From assembly GCA_902797695.1 (NCBI GenBank), contig CADBTW010000045.1, positions 1 to 64,000 on the forward strand: a DNA stretch of 64,000 nucleotides, given 5' to 3'. Each line of letters starts with the position of its first letter. Position 1 is the stretch's first letter. Source of the stretch: an uncultured Sutterellaceae bacterium (GTDB lineage Bacteria; Pseudomonadota; Gammaproteobacteria; Burkholderiales; Burkholderiaceae_F). This document shows, in pieces, positions 1 through 7,467 of the stretch. The notes below the pieces were generated by a model. That model had not been told where the DNA came from and made no database searches. It saw only the letters and a program-made list of their open reading frames with translations. A program made the translations under genes and the position numbers.

Positions 1-591
1 GACTGGAACAAGGAAATGCGCCTTCAGGGATGGGCCGACATCTCCCTGAACGAAAGGGGCCGCGAGGAAGCCCGGGAGCTCGCGAAGAAGCTTTCCGGGG
101 TTCGATTTGATGCCGCCTGGTGCTCGGATCTCGACCGGGCTGCGGAAACTGCGGTGATCGTGCTCGAAGGCCACGGCATTTCGCCAGTCGTCGACCCGAG
201 GCTTCGCGAGATGGGGTTCGGACCGATCGAGGGGCAACTCTACGGCGACGCGAGGACGGATCCTTCGCTCCCTCTCCACGAGCTCTTCATCCACCCGGAC
301 AAGTACCAGCCGCCCTTTGGCGGCGAGACGCTCGACTTTGTGACCGGGCGCCTCGACGCCTTCAGGGCGTCGGAGCTCGACCGTCTGTATGGCGAAAAGC
401 CTGACGCCACAGTGCTCGTCGTCGCGCACGGGATCTTCGTTCGGAACGCTGTCACGATTGCGGGAGGATTCTCCTATGACAACTTCTGGAAGCTCCCGAT
501 CGGAAACTGCGCCGTGGTGAGGCTCGGATACGACGGGAAGCGGCTTTCGCTCCTCGAGATGGACGGGCTCGTGAAGGAGTGGCTCGTCTAG
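1..591 (+). CDS. Histidine phosphatase family protein (5' end outside window)
   Basis: The reading frame is open from base 1 and ends at TAG 589-591. The first codons read DWNKEMRLQGW, which normally follow the catalytic RHGET motif of phosphoglycerate mutase-like phosphatases. The true start and the first catalytic histidine therefore lie upstream of the window, and the ATG at 16 is internal. Further family marks are DISLNERGREEA, the REMGFGPIEG segment and a second catalytic histidine in VAHGIFVRNAV near the C-terminus. The family removes phosphate from small molecules or proteins through a phosphohistidine; the substrate cannot be told here. It runs convergent with the LysR gene, with only 6 bp between the two stop codons. 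Confidence 0.88.
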   Translation, partial: DWNKEMRLQGWADISLNERGREEARELAKKLSGVRFDAAWCSDLDRAAETAVIVLEGHGISPVVDPRLREMGFGPIEGQLYGDARTDPSLPLHELFIHPDKYQPPFGGETLDFVTGRLDAFRASELDRLYGEKPDATVLVVAHGIFVRNAVTIAGGFSYDNFWKLPIGNCAVVRLGYDGKRLSLLEMDGLVKEWLV

Positions 592-597
592 GAAGCC

Positions 598-1593
598 TTA
601 TTTCCTGGGATCCGGCCCGGAAGCCGTTTCCTCGACGAACTTTCGGTCGATTCCGAGCCGGTCGTACCAGAACGTCCACTTGTCCATGAAGGACCGGCAG
701 ACCGCATCCCGTACGGCCTGCATGAGTTCCCTCGCGAGGGTATTCCACTTCAGGGCCTCGCGGCAGCAGACGGATTCCTGCCACTTGCTGCGATGCCATC
801 CGGGGAGGACTGGAACCACGACGCCTTTTGCCAGCTCCTCCGCCACGTAGCCAAAGCTCAGGTCAACCGCAATGCCCTTCCCCTTCAGGAGGCCGTCCCG
901 GCAGGCTGCGGGGTCCCCGAAGCTGATCCTGGTGTCGTCCGCAAGCACGTAGCTTTCCCTGCCCTTGAAGAGCAGCCGTGAGAACGACCGGTTTGAAGGA
1001 TTCCGTGCAAGAAGGACATGCCGGGACAGTTCCTGCACCGCTCTTGGTTCGCCGTGTTCGGAGAGATAGCGGCGGGAAGCGAGAAGGCATGAATAGGCGT
1101 CCGGGAGCGGAATAGAGAAGACCCGCCGGTCTTCCAGCATGTATCCGAGGTACGCGACGTCCACCGAACCGTCGAGAAGACCCTGCCCCTGGTCCGCCAG
1201 CACTTCGATCCGGACGTCCCGGTGCTTCCTCTCAAAGTTGAAAAGAGCGTTGATCAGGCTTTCGCGCGAACTGTTGATCGGAATGCTCACGCGGAACACC
1301 GACTGTCCGGCAGGATGCCCGGCTCTCAGCCTGAGGACGAGCCTGTCAGCCTCGTTCTTCGCCCGCACGATTTTCCGAGCCATCGGAAGAAGCGGCTCCA
1401 GTGCAGCAGTCGGCCGGCAAGGCCTCGCGGTCCTGTCAAGGAAATCGATTCCGTAGTGTTTCTCGGCCCGGTGAATCATCCGGGAGGCAAGCGCGAGATC
1501 GAGCCCGAGGCTTTCCGCAGCCTTGCCGAGCTCCCCGGTTCGGGAGAGCGCGAGAAGCAGCTTCCAGTAGCCGATGTTGTCAAGGGGTTCCAA
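598..1593 (-). CDS. LysR-family transcriptional regulator
   Basis: The N-terminus is a winged helix-turn-helix of LysR type (YWKLLLALSRTGELGKAAES, then a recognition helix around LALASRMIHRAEK), followed by a periplasmic-binding-like effector domain. The frame can be extended to a TTG at 1626. I prefer TTG 1593, which gives 331 residues, because it has AGGA about 10 bases upstream, begins close to the HTH as is usual, and leaves a LysR-type palindrome (1611-1627) outside the coding region. No ATG is available near the HTH. The gene is divergent from an exported M20 peptidase, the usual target arrangement for LysR proteins, so control of that peptidase is likely but inferred. The effector is unknown. 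Confidence 0.85.
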   Translation of the reverse strand: MEPLDNIGYWKLLLALSRTGELGKAAESLGLDLALASRMIHRAEKHYGIDFLDRTARPCRPTAALEPLLPMARKIVRAKNEADRLVLRLRAGHPAGQSVFRVSIPINSSRESLINALFNFERKHRDVRIEVLADQGQGLLDGSVDVAYLGYMLEDRRVFSIPLPDAYSCLLASRRYLSEHGEPRAVQELSRHVLLARNPSNRSFSRLLFKGRESYVLADDTRISFGDPAACRDGLLKGKGIAVDLSFGYVAEELAKGVVVPVLPGWHRSKWQESVCCREALKWNTLARELMQAVRDAVCRSFMDKWTFWYDRLGIDRKFVEETASGPDPRK

Positions 1594-1610
1594 GGCGATA
1601 TGTTTCCTTG

Positions 1611-1627
1611 CTTGACTAATGGTCAAG
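1611..1627. promoter_or_regulatory. LysR-type box between lysR-like gene and M20 peptidase
   Basis: A perfect inverted repeat CTTGAC-N5-GTCAAG is centred at 1619. It contains T1613-N11-A1625, the classic LysR binding pattern. It lies 18-34 bases upstream of the preferred TTG start of the regulator and about 150 bases from the peptidase start, which suits autoregulation plus control of the divergent gene. Binding is inferred. Confidence 0.6.
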
Positions 1628-1772
1628 TGAAAAGAAGACTTTTCGCCATTTTAAAAGCAGTCGCTTCCTGATGGAATAAGGCTAGTCCAACAATCTTCGG
1701 AAAACACGCCGCGAAAGAGATGCGTACGGAACGGTTTCCCGCCAAAAGCTTTTTCAGATAAGGAGAAAACAA

Positions 1773-2987
1773 ATGTTCACTCGCCGTGATGCCATCAAGG
1801 CAGGCCTCGCCTGCACTGCACTCGGTTCCCACCTTCCTGCCGCGTTCGCCGCGGGTTCATTTCAGATGAAGGCGTACCTGGCTGACCTGGATGAAATTCT
1901 CAGGATCGACAGCAAGACCGGCTATGCGGAAGGCGTGAACCGCGTGGGCCAGGTTTTCCGGAAGCGCTTTGAAAGCATCGGCTGGACCGTGACGGAATAC
2001 CCCTGCGGGAAGAACGGGAACGGCATCGTCGCCTCCAACCGCAAGGACCAGGGCAAGTTCGACATCATTCTCTGCGGTCATCTCGACACGGTGCAGCCAG
2101 TCGGCAACGCGAAGCGCTATCCCCTGACGATCCAGGGGAATTTCGCACACGGGGCGGGCGTCGCGGACGACAAGGGCTCCCTTACCGCCCTCTGGTGGAT
2201 CGTGAGGGACCTCCCGAAGGCCCTTACGGACAAGCTCCGCATTTGCGTGATGCTGGCCCCTGGCGAAGAAGTCGGCGACAACGACCACAACAAGATGATC
2301 TACGACATTGGTCGCCGCGCGAAGTATGCCCTCGTCTACGAGCCGGGCCGCCCCAACGGCGCATTCGTCAAGGTCCGGAAGGGATGCACCTGGATGGCGC
2401 TCGACTTCAAGGGGGTTGCGGCGCACGCCGGCAACAACCCGCAGGACGGCAGGAACGCGATCGACGCCATGGCGCGGGCCATCACGAAGGTAACCGCCCT
2501 CGCCCGCGACTACAAGGGCCTCACGACCAACACCGGCACGGTGAAGGGTGGCACGGCGCCCAACACGGTTGCGGCCGACGCTCGGGTGGTGTTCGACATG
2601 CGGTTCCTCCGCAACGAGGACCGGGATTCTGTTCTCTCGCGGGTCCGCTCCATGTGCGAAAAGGGCTTCGCGGACGGCGTCCGCACCTCGCTCTCGCTTC
2701 CCTCGGACCTTTCCGCCATGCCTGAGATCGACTCTTCGCGCAGGCTGATGGCAGTTGTTGAAAAAGCGGCTTCCGACCTTCGGCAGCCGAAGCCCGAGTG
2801 GCTGGTCGTGGGCGGTGCTTCGGACGGAAACGCTCTCGCGCAGTCTGGTGTCGGCGTCGTTGACGCGATGGGTGTCTGCGGAGGGAACCTCCACAATCCG
2901 GAGAAGGAATTTCTCGACCTGCGCACCGTGGAGCCCCGCATTTCCCTTGGAAAGCGAGTGCTTGAGGTTTTCGCCGCGTCGCTCTGA
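1773..2987 (+). CDS. Exported M20-family metallopeptidase (carboxypeptidase G2-like)
   Basis: This 404-residue zinc peptidase carries the full M20 ligand set: H103 and D105 in GHLDT, D132 in ADDKG, the catalytic glutamate pair at 165-166 in PGEEVGD, E190, and H374 in LHNPE. The dimerisation or lid region begins near the KGVAAHAGNNP segment (about residue 215). The first 27 residues look like a Tat signal (TRRDAIKAG then a hydrophobic stretch ending near AFA), so the enzyme is probably exported folded with its metal. A strong AAGGAG precedes the ATG by 7 bases. Relatives hydrolyse C-terminal amino acids such as glutamate from folates or peptides; the substrate here is unknown. It is divergent from the LysR gene, its likely regulator. 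Confidence 0.88.
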   Translation: MFTRRDAIKAGLACTALGSHLPAAFAAGSFQMKAYLADLDEILRIDSKTGYAEGVNRVGQVFRKRFESIGWTVTEYPCGKNGNGIVASNRKDQGKFDIILCGHLDTVQPVGNAKRYPLTIQGNFAHGAGVADDKGSLTALWWIVRDLPKALTDKLRICVMLAPGEEVGDNDHNKMIYDIGRRAKYALVYEPGRPNGAFVKVRKGCTWMALDFKGVAAHAGNNPQDGRNAIDAMARAITKVTALARDYKGLTTNTGTVKGGTAPNTVAADARVVFDMRFLRNEDRDSVLSRVRSMCEKGFADGVRTSLSLPSDLSAMPEIDSSRRLMAVVEKAASDLRQPKPEWLVVGGASDGNALAQSGVGVVDAMGVCGGNLHNPEKEFLDLRTVEPRISLGKRVLEVFAASL

Positions 2988-3037
2988 GAAGAACTTCCAG
3001 CAGCGCTGGCCTCGCAGTGACGAGGCTTCAGGGAACC

Positions 3038-3070
3038 GGCTTTTCCGAGAAGCTGCGCCTCGGAAGAGCC
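3038..3070 (+). terminator. Hairpin downstream of the M20 peptidase
   Basis: Twelve-base arms (3038-3049 and 3059-3070) pair with one G-T wobble around a 9-base loop. No T-tract follows, so this may be a 3' mRNA-protecting hairpin or a weak terminator rather than a canonical one. Confidence 0.35.
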
Positions 3071-3130
3071 AGTCAGGAAAACGTCCGGTGCAGCCGTGTC
3101 TGGGGTTTCGTTTTGAAATTCAGGACTGAT

Positions 3131-3172
3131 AAATTAATAAAAACAAATAAAAATAGACTTTTTTTAAAGTCT
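3131..3172 (-). terminator. Intrinsic terminator of the lipoprotein gene
   Basis: On the minus strand the arms AGACTTT and AAAGTCT (3155-3172) enclose a 4-base loop and are followed by ATTTTTATTTG and more T. The hairpin abuts the TAA stop of the lipoprotein gene. Confidence 0.75.
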
Positions 3173-3828
3173 TACTTAAGGAATGGCCACAGGCCATTCC
3201 CCTTCTCGCCGGACTGATGCGCCTTTTCCCAGGCTGAGACGAGAAGCCGCAGTTCCACTTCCTTCATCATCCGCCCGAAGGCGCGGGAAAGAAGTCCGGG
3301 CTTCTCGTTGATTTCCTCAGGCTTGATCTTTTCCCCTTTCTTCATCGCGGCGAGGACGAGATAGACCGGGAGGGACGACACGTGCTCCGTGCCATCCGGC
3401 CACTTCAGCTGCATTGCGGCGGAACTTACCTTCCACTTGTCGCTCTCACCGAGGAGCCTGAACCGGATCACGAGCGACGCGTCGCTATAGTCGAGGGCTC
3501 TCTCGGCTTTTTCCCGGAAGGAATCCCCTGCCTTGTAGTTCTTGCCGAGCATCTCCCGCGCGTTCTCCCGGAACTCGTCCGCTGACTTCGAGCGGCAGGC
3601 GTACGAGACCCAGCGGTGGCGGTCGGCGTCCCGGTAGGCTTTCCAGTCGGTGTCGGAACAGTCCGGGTAGAAGTCGAGGACGCGGCCCACCGTGAAGAAG
3701 GAGTGGTTCTCCTCGATCACGGTGTCCTTCACAGCGCGGATGTCAGGGTCGAGGGACGAGCATCCGGCGATCGCCCCGAGCGCGGCGGCCGCCGCCGCGA
3801 GCTTCAGAATTTTCGTGATTCCTTTCAT
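3172..3828 (-). CDS. Predicted lipoprotein of unknown function
   Basis: The frame can be extended to 3867, but the ATG at 3828 starts a clean lipoprotein signal: a basic N-terminus (MKGITKILK), an alanine-rich hydrophobic core and a lipobox ending in AIAGC followed by SSLDP. AGGCAGGA lies just upstream. The mature part, roughly 195 residues, contains tryptophan- and lysine-rich stretches (DWKAYRDADRHRWVSY) and a segment DASLVIRFRLL, but no family I recognise. It is probably anchored in the outer membrane, since position +2 is Ser rather than Asp. It is a single gene with its own terminator. The protein looks real by its signal peptide, codon pattern and terminator; its function is unknown. 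Confidence 0.75.
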   Translation of the reverse strand: MKGITKILKLAAAAAALGAIAGCSSLDPDIRAVKDTVIEENHSFFTVGRVLDFYPDCSDTDWKAYRDADRHRWVSYACRSKSADEFRENAREMLGKNYKAGDSFREKAERALDYSDASLVIRFRLLGESDKWKVSSAAMQLKWPDGTEHVSSLPVYLVLAAMKKGEKIKPEEINEKPGLLSRAFGRMMKEVELRLLVSAWEKAHQSGEKGNGLWPFLK

Positions 3829-3927
3829 TTCCTGCCTGCCTGATTCTGCTTTTGTCCATGCTTTCACTGCGGCGTGGCCCGTGAGTATAGGCTGTGCCGC
3901 TTCTTGAGTATGGGCTTGCCCCGGGGG

Positions 3928-4476
3928 TCAACCAGTGAACATCGTGAGCCGGTCCCAGAAATCCGTGACGATCGCCCGGGGGGCGTCAGCCGATGTTTCT
4001 TCTGAGAGCGACAAGAGCTCGTAGTCCACCCCGCCATCCACCGCGTGCATCCCGGTGTCCCGCCAGCCGTTCCGGAGGTAGAAGCCGAGCCTTCGGATCC
4101 TTTCTGCCCGGTTCGGGGCCGACGCGAGCGGCCGCTCGACCCCGAGGAGCCACTCGGCCGCGGAGTCCTCGGCCGTGAGGAGCTGGAGGATCCGGCTTCC
4201 CGCGCCCTTCCCCCTCATCCTCTTGTCGACCGCGAGGAAGGCGATGTATTTCCGGTTCCTTTTCCCCGGGAGCCTCTGCCAGTACGAGAACCCGGCGAAG
4301 CGCCCGTCGAGGCCCCATAGGTCGAGCGAGCCCGGTGTACCGGCGCAGAGGGAGTACCTGAGGAGCTTTCGCACCGGCACCTGCTCTTCGGGCGGGAAGG
4401 CTTCCGCCATGCACTTCTCCGCTTCGAGGAACACGCCTGAATCCTCGTTCCATCCGGTGATCTTCGTGACCTCCAT
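3928..4476 (-). CDS. GNAT-family N-acetyltransferase
   Basis: This 182-residue protein has the acetyl-CoA binding signature of GNAT enzymes: AFLAVDKRMRGKGAGSRIL matches the beta4 plus (Q/R)xxGxG/A loop, followed by a helix and the RLGFYLRNGWRDTG segment typical of motif B. A much longer frame is open upstream to 5001, but that part is antisense to other genes. GGAGAGG lies 3-9 bases before the ATG at 4476; an ATG at 4491 is the alternative. The C-terminal YELLSL and DFWDRLTMF are not diagnostic. The substrate is unknown. The gene is divergent from the sensor-kinase operon, sharing a roughly 150 bp promoter region. Confidence 0.8.
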   Translation of the reverse strand: MEVTKITGWNEDSGVFLEAEKCMAEAFPPEEQVPVRKLLRYSLCAGTPGSLDLWGLDGRFAGFSYWQRLPGKRNRKYIAFLAVDKRMRGKGAGSRILQLLTAEDSAAEWLLGVERPLASAPNRAERIRRLGFYLRNGWRDTGMHAVDGGVDYELLSLSEETSADAPRAIVTDFWDRLTMFTG

Positions 4477-4532
4477 CGTCCTCTCCGCCATTCGTTCCAC
4501 CAGGTCTCCCCTCGTTCTCCGGGACTGCAATT

Positions 4533-4560
4533 TTGAAGTTGCCCCGTTCGGCGCTACTAT
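4533..4560 (+). promoter_or_regulatory. Candidate sigma-70 promoter of the respiratory-sensor operon
   Basis: TTGAAG at 4533-4538 and TACTAT at 4555-4560 are separated by 16 bases, in the gap between the divergent GNAT gene and the membrane protein at 4627. Each hexamer matches consensus at four of six positions. The predicted start of transcription is near 4567. Confidence 0.4.
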
Positions 4561-4626
4561 GGCACGAACCGCCGGCCAGGGGTTTGGAGTCCGGCGCCTT
4601 TTGCGAGTCGCGTTTCGGGGCGGGCC

Positions 4627-4995
4627 ATGGGATCTAGGCAGAATCGGGAAAACTGGGAGCGTTTTTGCAGGGACTGGGAAGCGAAGAAGCTGATCGTCCA
4701 GGTCGATCCCATGAAGGCGCTCCAGGCAGTGAAGGAAGGGATCGCCGAAACCTACGCCCCGGTCCTCTGGGGGCTCGGGCTCGCCTGCGTGCCTGTGTCG
4801 CTTGCCCTCGGTTTCTTCGTTGCTTGGTGGATCATCCCGATCGGCTTCGTGCTTTTCCTCGTCCTCCACTTCGCCTCGCAGCGGCTCTTCGCGAAGGCGC
4901 TCATCCGCGCGATGTGCGCGAGCGAGCAGGCTTATAACCGCGCGGTCTGGGAGCACTGGGTCCTGATTACCCGGATACCTGGCGAGGAACCTTGA
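4627..4995 (+). CDS. Small two-helix membrane protein coupled to the sensor kinase
   Basis: This 122-residue protein has a charged N-terminus (about 45 residues), two adjacent hydrophobic helices (about 48-65 and 67-82, joined through AWWIIP), and a soluble C-terminal helix ending in EHWVLITRIPGEEP. I do not recognise a family. Its stop overlaps the kinase start as ATGA (4992-4995), so the two are almost certainly translationally coupled. That points to a partner or accessory role in signalling, which is inference. The ATG at 4627 follows a G-rich GGGCGGG; ATG 4711 is a shorter alternative. The hydrophobic pattern and the coupling argue that it is real although short. Confidence 0.65.
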   Translation: MGSRQNRENWERFCRDWEAKKLIVQVDPMKALQAVKEGIAETYAPVLWGLGLACVPVSLALGFFVAWWIIPIGFVLFLVLHFASQRLFAKALIRAMCASEQAYNRAVWEHWVLITRIPGEEP

Positions 4996-6776
4996 TGACA
5001 CGGGTACTCCTCGCGCTCGCCGCCCTCCTCTGCAGCCTTGCGGCGCAGGGCATCGAGCCCGCGGGGACCCGGACGGATCCCGGCGGGAAGACCGTGACGA
5101 TCGCTCTCGTCGACACCTTTCCGCCTTCCTTCTACGTCCGCTCTTATGCGCCGACGCTTGATTACCTGAAGAAAAAGCTTCCGGAATACCGATTTGTTTT
5201 CAAAGAGATAGATTACAGGGACGTCGAGAGCGGAATCCAGAAGCTGAAGCCTGACTTCCTCGTTTCGTCAGCAATCACCTTTGCCTCGCTCCGCGCCTCG
5301 GAGGGCGCGCACGAGATCGCAGCCCGGAAACCCGCGGGAAACCGGGACGCCGCGCACTCAGTCTTCTCCTTATACGTGGCTCCTGCCGGGAGCCCTGCCG
5401 AGCACCTTTCCGACCTGAAGGGACGGAGGATTGCCGTGACTGACCGAAGGAGCTTCGACGGGTGGCTGATCGCGGCGGGCGAGCTCGCGCTCCGGGGGAA
5501 CGATCCGTCGAAATACTTTTCTGAAGTGATCGAGACAAACTACGGGATCCCGGACGTCGCGTCGCTCGTGCTGCTCGGGACCGCGGACGCCGGGGTTCTC
5601 TCCTCCTGCGAGTACGAGAGCCTGGTCCAGAACGGCTACATTGCGCGGGACGACCTGAAGATACTGGACGCGAAGCCTTCAGAGGGCGGCTGCGCCCGGA
5701 GCTCAGGCCGGTATCCCGGCGCCGTCATCTCGACCTTCCCCTGGGTGCCCTCCGAAGTCGTGAGCGACCTCACGATCGCGGTGCTCTCGATGCCTGACGG
5801 CGGCCGCGGCTTCCGCTGGGTCGCTGAGAGCAATTTCCAGCCGACACTCGGGCTCGTCCGGGCGCTCCGGCTCGGCCCCTACCGGTACCTCCGAGACATG
5901 AGCCCCCGGGCGATCTGGGACAGGTACCGGTTTGAAATCATCCTCGGGTTCGCGTTCCTTCTCGCCGTGGTCTTCCACATCATCACGATCAACATTCTCG
6001 TCAGGAAACGGACGGCCGAGCTCTCGGACGCGCTCGAGACCACCCGCCGCCTGCACGAGGAGCAGCGCGTCACGCGCCAGAAGGTGCTCCAGCTCGAGCG
6101 GAACAGCATCGTTTCGCAGCTCTCCTCGATGTTCGCGCACGAGATCAAGCAGCCGATCATGAACATTTCGCTCTACGCGGGCGCGCTCCGGATGTACCTG
6201 AAGAAGAAGGGCGAGCTCACTGAAAGCGCTGACGGCCTTCTCAAGTCCCTCGACGCCGAGGTGGACCGCTCGAGCGAGATCGTGGAGCACGTCCGTTCGT
6301 ACGCGAAGCACCGGGCGATCGAGCGGGTGCCCTCGGACCTGAAGGAGATCGTCGCTGCGGCCCTCAGGACTTTCTCGGATCCTCCGCCGCAGCTTGTGGT
6401 GAAGCCTGTTCCCCACGCCTGGGTTTCCGTTGATCCGTTCGAGATACAGTTCATCGTCGCGAATTTCGTGAAGAACGCCGAAAGCGCACTGGAGGGCGTG
6501 GCAGGGGGCGAGGCCGTGCTTCGGGTGTCGGACGAGGGGAACGCCTGGCGGCTAACCGTGGAGGACAACGGCCCGGCGATTTCGGACGAGGCGTTCGAGC
6601 GGCTCGGGAAGGCCGGGGCGAGCACGAAAAAGGACGGTCTCGGCTTCGGGCTCGCGATCGCCGTAGCGCTCGCCGAGAGAAACGGCGGTCACCTGGAGTT
6701 CCGGCGCGCGGTGCCTCACGGGCTCATCGCTTCGGTTATTCTTCAGAAGTCAGAGCCGCCCGGCGAGGAACCTTGA
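4992..6776 (+). CDS. TtrS-like sensor histidine kinase with PhnD-like periplasmic domain
   Basis: This 594-residue kinase has the layout of the tetrathionate sensor TtrS. It has a signal peptide (1-20), a periplasmic substrate-binding domain of PhnD/SsuA type (about 35-290, with LKGRRIAV and LLGTADAGVL), one transmembrane helix (about 315-335) and a coiled coil. A HisKA domain follows with H383 in FAHEIKQPIMN, then a HATPase domain with an N-box (NFVKNAES) and GLGFGLAIA. Two cysteines (206 and 234) sit in the binding domain. The next gene encodes a FixJ-type regulator. Known TtrSR-type systems sense terminal electron acceptors and switch on the neighbouring reductases, and the reductases downstream fit that role. 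The ligand cannot be predicted. Confidence 0.87.
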   Translation: MMTRVLLALAALLCSLAAQGIEPAGTRTDPGGKTVTIALVDTFPPSFYVRSYAPTLDYLKKKLPEYRFVFKEIDYRDVESGIQKLKPDFLVSSAITFASLRASEGAHEIAARKPAGNRDAAHSVFSLYVAPAGSPAEHLSDLKGRRIAVTDRRSFDGWLIAAGELALRGNDPSKYFSEVIETNYGIPDVASLVLLGTADAGVLSSCEYESLVQNGYIARDDLKILDAKPSEGGCARSSGRYPGAVISTFPWVPSEVVSDLTIAVLSMPDGGRGFRWVAESNFQPTLGLVRALRLGPYRYLRDMSPRAIWDRYRFEIILGFAFLLAVVFHIITINILVRKRTAELSDALETTRRLHEEQRVTRQKVLQLERNSIVSQLSSMFAHEIKQPIMNISLYAGALRMYLKKKGELTESADGLLKSLDAEVDRSSEIVEHVRSYAKHRAIERVPSDLKEIVAAALRTFSDPPPQLVVKPVPHAWVSVDPFEIQFIVANFVKNAESALEGVAGGEAVLRVSDEGNAWRLTVEDNGPAISDEAFERLGKAGASTKKDGLGFGLAIAVALAERNGGHLEFRRAVPHGLIASVILQKSEPPGEEP

Positions 6777-6792
6777 GGGGGTCACTTTCACC

Positions 6793-7467
6793 ATGCTGGA
6801 AACAATGCCTTCCGAATTGCAGTCGATGCAGAAGAAGTCCGTCGTCCGGCTCGTGGACGACGACCCGGGCGTCCTCCGTGCCCTTTCCGTGTTCCTCGGG
6901 ATGGCGGACTGGAGCGTGAGAACGTACGGCTCCGGCAGGGACTTCCTCTCCTCGCCCGGGGCCGAGCCCGGATGCGTCGTGCTCGACGTGCGCATGCCCG
7001 GAATGAGCGGGATCGAGGTCCAGGGCGAGATGAAGAAGCGGGGGCTTGGGCTTCCGATCATCTTCCTCTCGGCCCACGGTGACGTCGAGCTCGCAGTCGA
7101 AGCGGTACGGAACGGGGCGAAGACCTTCCTCGTGAAGCCTCCGAAGCCTGAGAAGCTTCTCGCCGCAGTCGAGGAAGCGGTGGCAGACAACATCGCGCGG
7201 TGCCGGGACCTTGATTACCTCAGAAGGCTTCAGGGAATCTGGGAAACGCTCACCCCCGCAGAGAAGGAAGTTGCGAAGCTGGTCGCAAAGGGTTTGCAAA
7301 ACGCCGTTATCGGAGACGTGCTTGGCATCTCCGAGCGGACAGTTCGCTCGCATCGCACGCACATCTACGAGAAGCTCGACGCGGAGAATGCGGTGGAAGT
7401 TTCGGACTTTATCCGCGAGCTCGATGATCTGAAGGGGAAATACAGCAGCGGGGGAGCGGAGAATTGA
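6793..7467 (+). CDS. FixJ/TtrR-like response regulator (LuxR-type HTH)
   Basis: The 224-residue protein has a receiver domain (VRLVDDDPGV acidic pocket, phospho-acceptor D65 in VVLDVRMPG, conserved lysine in FLVKPPK). A linker leads to a LuxR/FixJ winged helix (LTPAEKEVAKLVAKG and ISERTVRSHRTHIYEKL). It starts 16 bases after the kinase stop and its TGA overlaps the TTG start of the first FAD reductase, so kinase, regulator and reductase form one transcription unit. FixJ-family regulators act as phosphorylation-driven dimers on inverted or repeated sites; candidate sites lie at 8928-9027 before the second reductase. ATG 6826 is an alternative start closer to the receiver domain. Confidence 0.88.
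   Translation: MLETMPSELQSMQKKSVVRLVDDDPGVLRALSVFLGMADWSVRTYGSGRDFLSSPGAEPGCVVLDVRMPGMSGIEVQGEMKKRGLGLPIIFLSAHGDVELAVEAVRNGAKTFLVKPPKPEKLLAAVEEAVADNIARCRDLDYLRRLQGIWETLTPAEKEVAKLVAKGLQNAVIGDVLGISERTVRSHRTHIYEKLDAENAVEVSDFIRELDDLKGKYSSGGAEN

Noticed and set aside
3928..5001. Full 357-residue minus-strand frame as one protein
   Set aside because: Only the last 182 residues show GNAT similarity. The upstream part is antisense to the small membrane protein, which has its own hydrophobic helices and a coupled start.
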